Source: an uncultured Bacteriovorax sp. (GTDB lineage Bacteria; Bdellovibrionota; Bacteriovoracia; Bacteriovoracales; Bacteriovoracaceae). From it: a DNA stretch of 11,632 nucleotides. The stretch lies in NCBI GenBank assembly GCA_946480715.1, contig CAMLKK010000063.1:1-11632 (forward strand), given 5' to 3'. Both the position numbers and the translations under genes were made by a program. Below, one piece after another: positions 7,444-11,632 of this stretch (the stretch's first letter is position 1; each line of letters opens with the position of its first letter). The notes under the pieces were generated by a model. That model did not search any database and was not told where the DNA came from. It saw nothing but the letters and a program-made list of their open reading frames with translations.

Positions 7444-7464
7444 AACAACAATTTTAAAGGGATG
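7444..7464 (-). promoter_or_regulatory. Conserved leader of paralogue A
   Basis: The minus strand reads CATCCCTT then TAAAATTGTTGTT directly before ATG 7443, nearly the same as the leader of paralogue C. No Shine-Dalgarno is present in the usual window. The rest of the 139-nt gap from the hydrolase gene holds an 11-mer shared with the region upstream of C (7485-7495) and no convincing terminator. Confidence 0.4.
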
Positions 7465-7582
7465 CGACCTATCCCCCAAGTATTAAAATTGGTGCTTGGT
7501 CTTTATAGAGCAAAATCTAAGAGTTAGTGAAAAAACAGTTCCTTAGGTGACCCTTTTGAGTGCCTACTAGTCGGACCAGTTA

Positions 7583-8596
7583 TTACTTAAATAGCTCACT
7601 TATCTTGGCAATGACCACATCTCGGTTACTATCACGGTCCATAAGGACTTCGTGTTTAGAGTCAGGAAGATGTGTGCGAAGACATCGAGGGGCCTCTTTG
7701 CAGAACTTTTCCATCTCAGATGTTTCAGAATAAAGTTCGATTCCCGCAGTTAAAAGATGAACTGGAATATCTATTTTTTTGTATTGATGACGGATTTTTT
7801 TTGTCGCTTTCATGACTTCATTTAACCATCTGTTTGTCACTCCCCCGAGTTTTGTCTCAGGAAATTGATCGAAAGTTTTCATCGTCATTTCAAAACGAGC
7901 AGGGCTAGTTGTGAACGAATTATTTTCAAACGCGAGATCTGGATTAAAAGGTTTTTGTCCGATGGCAAATTTTCCACCGCGACCGACGGCCATCATCGCT
8001 GTCACAATTGATCTTGCAACCGAATATTTATAGGGCTTCGTTTGAATTTTATACATTGGCGATGAAATCGCTGCGCGATCAAACACTTCGGGATTTTCAA
8101 TCATGAAGGCCGTCGCAATTCCAGCACCCAATGAATGGGCCACGAGATTTTTTTCTTTGCAGCCGTGACTAGCAACAACTGTATTCATGAAGGTTTTTAG
8201 ATCCGCTACGTAATTATCAAAATCATCAACGTAACCTTTTTCATAATCATCAGATCCAGTGAGCATTCTTTGTGAAGAACCTTGTCCACGATGATCCATT
8301 AAAAAGTAAGCAAACTTTCCTGGATTTTTTTCTTCTAATGAATGAACAACTTCAGCGTATTTGAGAAGTGATTCTGAACGGCCTGGCAAAATAACAACGC
8401 ATCTTTTAGAAGATGCGTTCGTCATATAAGTCGCGTAGTGAATTTTGATATTGTTTGCGCCTTTGAAGAAATCAGTCTTCATGGCATAGAGAAGAGGAAC
8501 AACTTTTTCCTGATATTCTTGTTGATAGTTGGCCTCGCTAATGGCGAAAGCACTAAAAGAGAACATAAGGGACAATGAGACAATCAGTTGTTTCAC
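7583..8596 (-). CDS. Exported PldB-like alpha/beta hydrolase (putative lysophospholipase/esterase)
   Basis: 337 residues from a GTG at 8596, chosen because GGAGGA lies 4 nt upstream and a signal peptide follows at once (KQLIVSLSLMFSFSAFA, cleavage after AFA). The longer frame to 8701 starts at TTG and overlaps the ferredoxin gene. The fold is Hydrolase_4 / serine aminopeptidase S33-like. VVILPGRSES (67-76) is the oxyanion-side loop, DHRGQGSS (101-108) is typical of monoglyceride lipase/PldB relatives, and AHSLGAG (153-159) is the nucleophile elbow with Ser155. SKHEVLMD (313-320) supplies the likely catalytic His315. The acid is probably in AGIELYSE (Glu287) where many relatives have Asp. Predicted to hydrolyse lipid esters in the periplasm or outside the cell; the substrate is unknown. 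It follows the ferredoxin gene by 16 nt. Confidence 0.88.
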   Translation of the reverse strand: MKQLIVSLSLMFSFSAFAISEANYQQEYQEKVVPLLYAMKTDFFKGANNIKIHYATYMTNASSKRCVVILPGRSESLLKYAEVVHSLEEKNPGKFAYFLMDHRGQGSSQRMLTGSDDYEKGYVDDFDNYVADLKTFMNTVVASHGCKEKNLVAHSLGAGIATAFMIENPEVFDRAAISSPMYKIQTKPYKYSVARSIVTAMMAVGRGGKFAIGQKPFNPDLAFENNSFTTSPARFEMTMKTFDQFPETKLGGVTNRWLNEVMKATKKIRHQYKKIDIPVHLLTAGIELYSETSEMEKFCKEAPRCLRTHLPDSKHEVLMDRDSNRDVVIAKISELFK

Positions 8597-8600
8597 GGGT

Positions 8601-8606
8601 TCCTCC
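8601..8606 (-). promoter_or_regulatory. Ribosome binding site of the hydrolase gene
   Basis: GGAGGA on the minus strand lies 4 nt before GTG 8596 and just after the ferredoxin stop. It decides the start codon, since no comparable site precedes the upstream TTG at 8701. Confidence 0.8.
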
Positions 8607-8612
8607 AGGAAA

Positions 8613-9314
8613 TTATCCTCTGAATTTTTTAAAATCCTTATCTGATTTTTGAATTTCTTTACTTTTTTCTTTAATGGCCTGATTTTCTTTTTCGGCCGCA
8701 AGACGTTCGTCTTTCAATTTTTGTTTTTCAGCAGAAAGCGGACGAGTGTATTCGTTCTTTGTGTAATCAACTTTATCCGTGTCGAAAAATTTAGGACGTT
8801 TTCCACCAGCTAAACGTTTTGGACCGCCGTCGCCTTCTTTTTCCCAGTGTTTTTTCCACTGTTCACTTTTTTGTTTTTGTTCCTGATCAAACGTCGCTCT
8901 TTCCTGCTCACGTTCGTTGCGAATTTTCTCAAGGTCAGTTTCTTTTCTTACCTTGGTTTGCATAGGTTTTTTTTTAGAAAACGATGAAGCTTTATTGCGA
9001 AGTTTTTCTTCGTCTGTTGCTTTATCGTGTTTAGTGATATCGATCGTTACATCTCCCGTTACCATCGTCTGGCATGCAAGACGCTCTTTCGTAATGTGAA
9101 AAACATTTCCAAGAAGTTTTAATTCATCAAATGGTGGAGGTGTTAGATTATCTTCACCTGAAACGATTTTGATAATACAGTCTGTACATGTCGCGTGTCC
9201 GCCACAGCTTGATTTGATATAGGTATCAGTCTCACGAAGGGCCGTAAGAAGATTCACACCTTCTTCTACTTCAACAACATTCCCCGAAGGTTTGAGAGTC
9301 ACTTTATGTTTCAT
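8613..9314 (-). CDS. [2Fe-2S] ferredoxin with long charged C-terminal extension
   Basis: 233 residues from ATG 9314, preceded by AGGAAAG. Residues 1-97 form a plant/adrenodoxin-fold ferredoxin. Cluster ligands are C37, C43, C46 and C81, in the CX5CX2C...C spacing of the adrenodoxin/Isc type, with SSCGGHATC around the first ligands and LACQT at the last. It should carry one electron in the cytoplasm; there is no signal peptide. Residues 98-233 are unusual: almost wholly Lys, Glu, Arg, Gln and Asp, with likely coiled-coil or disordered stretches (about 118-160 and 195-233) around a Gly/Lys patch (GGPKRLAGGKRPKF). Typical ferredoxins of this type end near residue 110, so the tail more than doubles the length. 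The partner is unknown. It starts 10 nt after the preceding gene, supporting cotranscription. Confidence 0.88.
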   Translation of the reverse strand: MKHKVTLKPSGNVVEVEEGVNLLTALRETDTYIKSSCGGHATCTDCIIKIVSGEDNLTPPPFDELKLLGNVFHITKERLACQTMVTGDVTIDITKHDKATDEEKLRNKASSFSKKKPMQTKVRKETDLEKIRNEREQERATFDQEQKQKSEQWKKHWEKEGDGGPKRLAGGKRPKFFDTDKVDYTKNEYTRPLSAEKQKLKDERLAAEKENQAIKEKSKEIQKSDKDFKKFRG

Positions 9315-9324
9315 TCTTTCCTAC

Positions 9325-9603
9325 TTATAAATTCTTTTTGATTTGTCCTTCGAGTTTCTCCATGATTTTGCCTTTGAGCGGCTTGAGAAGAAACGAAAGA
9401 TCAAGGTCTAGGTCACAGTGGTCTTGTAAAAACGAAAGAACCAGTGTGAACCCACTTCCTTTTGCTGTTACTTTTTTTGCAGCATCATCGTATTTGATAT
9501 CTGCTTTGACTTGAAATTTTTCGATGTATTCCGGCGTTATCAGTGCGCGAGCTTTGTTATAAGCATCGTCTGCACTTGAGGCCTTGATGTAATTAATTTT
9601 CAT
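9325..9603 (-). CDS. Small PHA_gran_rgn-like protein (putative polyhydroxyalkanoic acid system family)
   Basis: 92 residues from ATG 9603. An ATG at 9609 also overlaps the dut stop (TAATG), but GGGAGGGG at 9613-9620 is 9 nt from ATG 9603 and only 3 nt from ATG 9609, so the second start is preferred. The layout fits the PHA_gran_rgn family of about 90 residues: a short beta start, an Ala-rich helix (DDAYNKARAL), strands with KVTAKGSGFTLVLSF, and a closing FLLKPLKGKIMEKLEGQIKK helix. That family is named from its link with polyhydroxyalkanoate granules, but its biochemical role is not established, and nothing nearby here suggests PHA synthesis. Recognition is by eye only. No signal peptide or cysteine motif is present. 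Confidence 0.7.
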   Translation of the reverse strand: MKINYIKASSADDAYNKARALITPEYIEKFQVKADIKYDDAAKKVTAKGSGFTLVLSFLQDHCDLDLDLSFLLKPLKGKIMEKLEGQIKKNL

Positions 9604-9608
9604 TCCCA

Positions 9609-10067
9609 TTATCCCCTCCCAGTTGAACCGAAACCGCCGGCCCCACGAGTTGTTTCTGAAAGAGCGTCGTTTGTTTCAACATAGCTTGCTTGAACAACTG
9701 GTGCGAGAACCAACTGCGCCACGCGATCGCCATGATTGATCACTTCGTCGCCCGTTCCTAAGTTACCCATGATGATTTTCACTTCCCCTCGGTAATCAGA
9801 ATCGATTGTGCCTGGAGAATTGAGAACCATGAGACCCGTTTTGAACGAGAGTCCAGAACGTGGTCTCACTTGAATTTCATACCCCGCAGGAATTTCCATA
9901 GAAAGACCCGTAGGGATGAGAACACGTTGTCCTGGTTTGATAATAAGTTTTTCACCCTGGCCCAGGCTTGCGCGTACGTCAGCGCCTGCGGCCCCGGATG
10001 TTTCGTATTTTGGAAGGTCGAAGCTTCCGTCATAATGAGGAAGCTTCACAACTTTAACTTTGATCAC
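9609..10067 (-). CDS. dut: Deoxyuridine 5'-triphosphate nucleotidohydrolase (dUTPase)
   Basis: Hydrolyses dUTP to dUMP and pyrophosphate, keeping uracil out of DNA and supplying dUMP for thymidylate synthesis; the family is a cytoplasmic homotrimer. All five trimeric dUTPase motifs are present in 152 residues, the usual length: AAGADVRAS (26-34), PRSGLSF (69-75), the uracil-binding hairpin with [10 protein letters not shown] (86-95) containing catalytic Asp89, GDRVAQLVL (113-121), and the C-terminal glycine-rich [12 protein letters not shown] (141-152) that closes over the phosphates. The start is a GTG directly abutting the pnp stop (TAAGTG), with only a weak GAAGG upstream, so translation may be coupled to pnp. 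The stop overlaps an ATG of the next reading frame. Confidence 0.97.
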   Translation of the reverse strand: MIKVKVVKLPHYDGSFDLPKYETSGAAGADVRASLGQGEKLIIKPGQRVLIPTGLSMEIPAGYEIQVRPRSGLSFKTGLMVLNSPGTIDSDYRGEVKIIMGNLGTGDEVINHGDRVAQLVLAPVVQASYVETNDALSETTRGAGGFGSTGRG

Positions 10068-11632
10068 TTATTTGCCTTCTTTCTTCTTAATTGACTCAAC
10101 GGCCTTAGCAGATAGTTTAATTCTTCCCATCTTGTCGATTTCAAGAACTTTAACTTTAATCATCTGACCTTCATTGATATAGTCCGCAACGTTTTGCACG
10201 CGATCATCAGAAAGTTCAGAAACGTGTACAAGTCCAGAAACACCTGAACCGATTTCCACGAATGCACCGTATTCTTTAATTGAGTCAACACGCGCTTCAT
10301 ACACAGCACCAATTTCTGGTCCGTTGATTTGCATATTGATTGTTGTGATTGCTGTCTTAAGCACTTCAACATCAGAGCCCAGAACTTTAACCATTCCTTC
10401 TTCTGTAATCTCAATCGTCACTTTGTATTCTTCTTGAAGCTTCTTGATGTTTTTTCCACCAGGACCGATAAGAGCTCCGATTTTATCCGTCGGGATCATA
10501 ACAGTCATGATAGTTGGAACACCTGGCTTGAATCCTTCTCTTGGAGTTGAAATCGTTTTCGCCATTTCACCTAAGATATGCATTCTTCCTTTGTAAGCTT
10601 GTCCGATAGCATCTTCGATAATTTGTGGAGTAAGACCTGTGATCTTGATATCCATTTGAATCGCAGTCACACCATCTTTTGTTCCCGCAACTTTAAAGTC
10701 TAAGTCACCTAGGTGATCTTCATCGCCAAGAATGTCTGTTAAAACTTTGTAACGAGCACCGTCTGTTACTAATCCCATTGCGATACCAGCTACTGGATTA
10801 ACAATAGGAACACCAGCGTCCATCAATGCCATTGAACCTGAACAAACTGATCCCATTGAAGATGATCCGTTAGATTCTAAAACTTCACACACAACTCTCG
10901 TAGTGTAAGAGAATTTTTCTTGAGGTGGCATTACAGCTTTAAGCGCGCGCTCAGCAAGGTTTCCGTGACCAAGTTCACGTCTACCAGCTCCGCGAGATCC
11001 TTTAGCTTCACCAACAGAGAATCCAGGGAAGTTATAGTGTAAGTAGAATTTGTCATAAGAAAGACCAGAGATACGGTCTAACATTTGGTCACCTAATGAT
11101 CCACCAACAGTAACTGTCGCCATAACTTGTGTTTCACCACGAGTAAAGAGAGAAGATCCGTGTGGAGCATTGAGGATATTAACTTCTGTTTCGATTTTAC
11201 GAACTTCATCTAAACGTCTTCCAGCGATACGCTTTCCTTCGTTTAGAATGTCAGCTCTCATCATATCGTAAAGAAGGCCGTCTACAGCTTTGAAGGCTTC
11301 TTTCGAAGCTCCTTTATCATCTTTCAATCCGAATGCTGTTGGATCAGCTTTAATCGCTTCTGCCACAGTTTTTGTCAGCGTTCTTACAGCGTCCTGACGT
11401 TGCATCTTATCGTTGATCGCAAGAGCAGCACGAGCATGAGTTGAATAATCTGTTTGAACTTTTTTACTTAGAGTTGTATTGGCCTCAGCTGAAACGTAAG
11501 TACGTTTTGGCTTACCAATTTCCTTTTGCATTTTTGCAACTAGATCACAGTATTGTTTGATTTGAGCGTGACCAAAATTGATCGCTTCAAGAACTTCTTT
11601 TTCTGGAACAATGTGCGCTTCACCTTCAACCA
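10068..11632 (-). CDS. pnp: Polynucleotide phosphorylase (5' end outside window)
   Basis: Phosphorolytic 3'-5' exoribonuclease of mRNA turnover, a trimeric cytoplasmic enzyme. The frame is open to the right edge: 520 codons are visible and, by comparison with E. coli PNPase, roughly 200 N-terminal residues (most of the first RNase PH domain) are missing. The visible part begins with VEGEAHIVPEKE and FGHAQIKQY, the end of that domain. Next come the all-helical linker and the second RNase PH domain (GRRLDEVRKI; RGETQVMATV; SNGSSSMGSVC for phosphate binding). The acidic catalytic segment DEDHLGDLDFKVAG is coded around 10719-10680 and keeps the metal-binding Asp and Lys residues. The KH domain has GPGG at 10466-10455, and a C-terminal S1 domain (YGAFVEI, GLVHVSEL) ends close to the stop, without a longer degradosome-type tail. 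In many bacteria pnp follows rpsO, which would lie outside the window. Confidence 0.98.
   Translation of the reverse strand, partial: VEGEAHIVPEKEVLEAINFGHAQIKQYCDLVAKMQKEIGKPKRTYVSAEANTTLSKKVQTDYSTHARAALAINDKMQRQDAVRTLTKTVAEAIKADPTAFGLKDDKGASKEAFKAVDGLLYDMMRADILNEGKRIAGRRLDEVRKIETEVNILNAPHGSSLFTRGETQVMATVTVGGSLGDQMLDRISGLSYDKFYLHYNFPGFSVGEAKGSRGAGRRELGHGNLAERALKAVMPPQEKFSYTTRVVCEVLESNGSSSMGSVCSGSMALMDAGVPIVNPVAGIAMGLVTDGARYKVLTDILGDEDHLGDLDFKVAGTKDGVTAIQMDIKITGLTPQIIEDAIGQAYKGRMHILGEMAKTISTPREGFKPGVPTIMTVMIPTDKIGALIGPGGKNIKKLQEEYKVTIEITEEGMVKVLGSDVEVLKTAITTINMQINGPEIGAVYEARVDSIKEYGAFVEIGSGVSGLVHVSELSDDRVQNVADYINEGQMIKVKVLEIDKMGRIKLSAKAVESIKKKEGK

Noticed and set aside
7444..7479. Longer N terminus for paralogue A starting at TTG 7479
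   Set aside because: It would put 12 residues ahead of a canonical signal peptide, and the stretch overlaps a leader that is conserved as DNA upstream of paralogue C.
7502..7507. TATAAA-like -10 box upstream of paralogue A
   Set aside because: No reasonable -35 hexamer lies 16-19 nt upstream, so it was not listed as a promoter.
7560..7582. Small hairpin (ACTGGT-CCG-ACTAGT) just after the hydrolase stop
   Set aside because: The stem is 6 bp with a G-T pair and a 3-nt loop and is not followed by a T-run, so it is not supported as a terminator.
8597..8701. Longer N terminus for the hydrolase starting at TTG 8701
   Set aside because: The extra 35 residues are an artefact Lys-rich stretch overlapping the ferredoxin gene; GTG 8596 has a strong Shine-Dalgarno and a signal peptide directly after it.

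Overview
The window reads as AT-rich, tightly packed bacterial chromosome with every supported gene on the minus strand, so transcription runs from high to low coordinates. The organism is most likely a Gram-negative bacterium. A Bdellovibrionota / Bacteriovoracales-like predator is my best guess, from the overall character of the sequence, the pnp-dut neighbourhood and the large exported Ser/Gly-rich proteins; this is inference and was not tested by any search.

Right part (11632 to 7583): a compact run of five genes with gaps of 0 to 16 nt. They are pnp (polynucleotide phosphorylase, 5' end outside the window), dut (dUTPase), a small PHA_gran_rgn-like protein, an adrenodoxin-type [2Fe-2S] ferredoxin with a long charged C-terminal tail, and an exported PldB-like alpha/beta hydrolase. 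The spacing and the Shine-Dalgarno sites suggest one transcript combining RNA turnover, nucleotide-pool sanitation, an electron carrier and a secreted lipase/esterase.

Left part (7443 to 1): three consecutive paralogues of a large exported protein family that I do not recognise, called here A (7443-4498, 981 aa), B (4354-1631, 907 aa) and C (1448 to beyond the left edge, 482 residues visible). C is a full open frame that leaves the window without a stop. All three have a signal peptide, an FNPL/GGP.xREYNGV entry segment, a helical Trp-rich region, eight cysteines at corresponding places and a DPVPGSC module. A and B add a second helical block, long Ser/Gly/Ala/Asn-rich linkers and a strongly conserved C-terminal tail (KPDLFK...RYN...LGLE.V). 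The paralogues differ by modular changes. A carries a second copy of the Cys/DPVPGSC module where B and C have an NDPIMQ.GRY domain. C has a six-cysteine insert near its N terminus.

A strong Rho-independent terminator follows B, and C has its own candidate promoter region. A and C share a leader (TTAAAATTRTTGTTATG) and an upstream 11-mer, and none of the three paralogues has a visible Shine-Dalgarno site, unlike most genes of the housekeeping run. The paralogue array is the part of the window most likely to hold undescribed biology. No tRNA, rRNA, CRISPR array or insertion sequence was seen, and no stretch longer than 300 nt lacks a gene.
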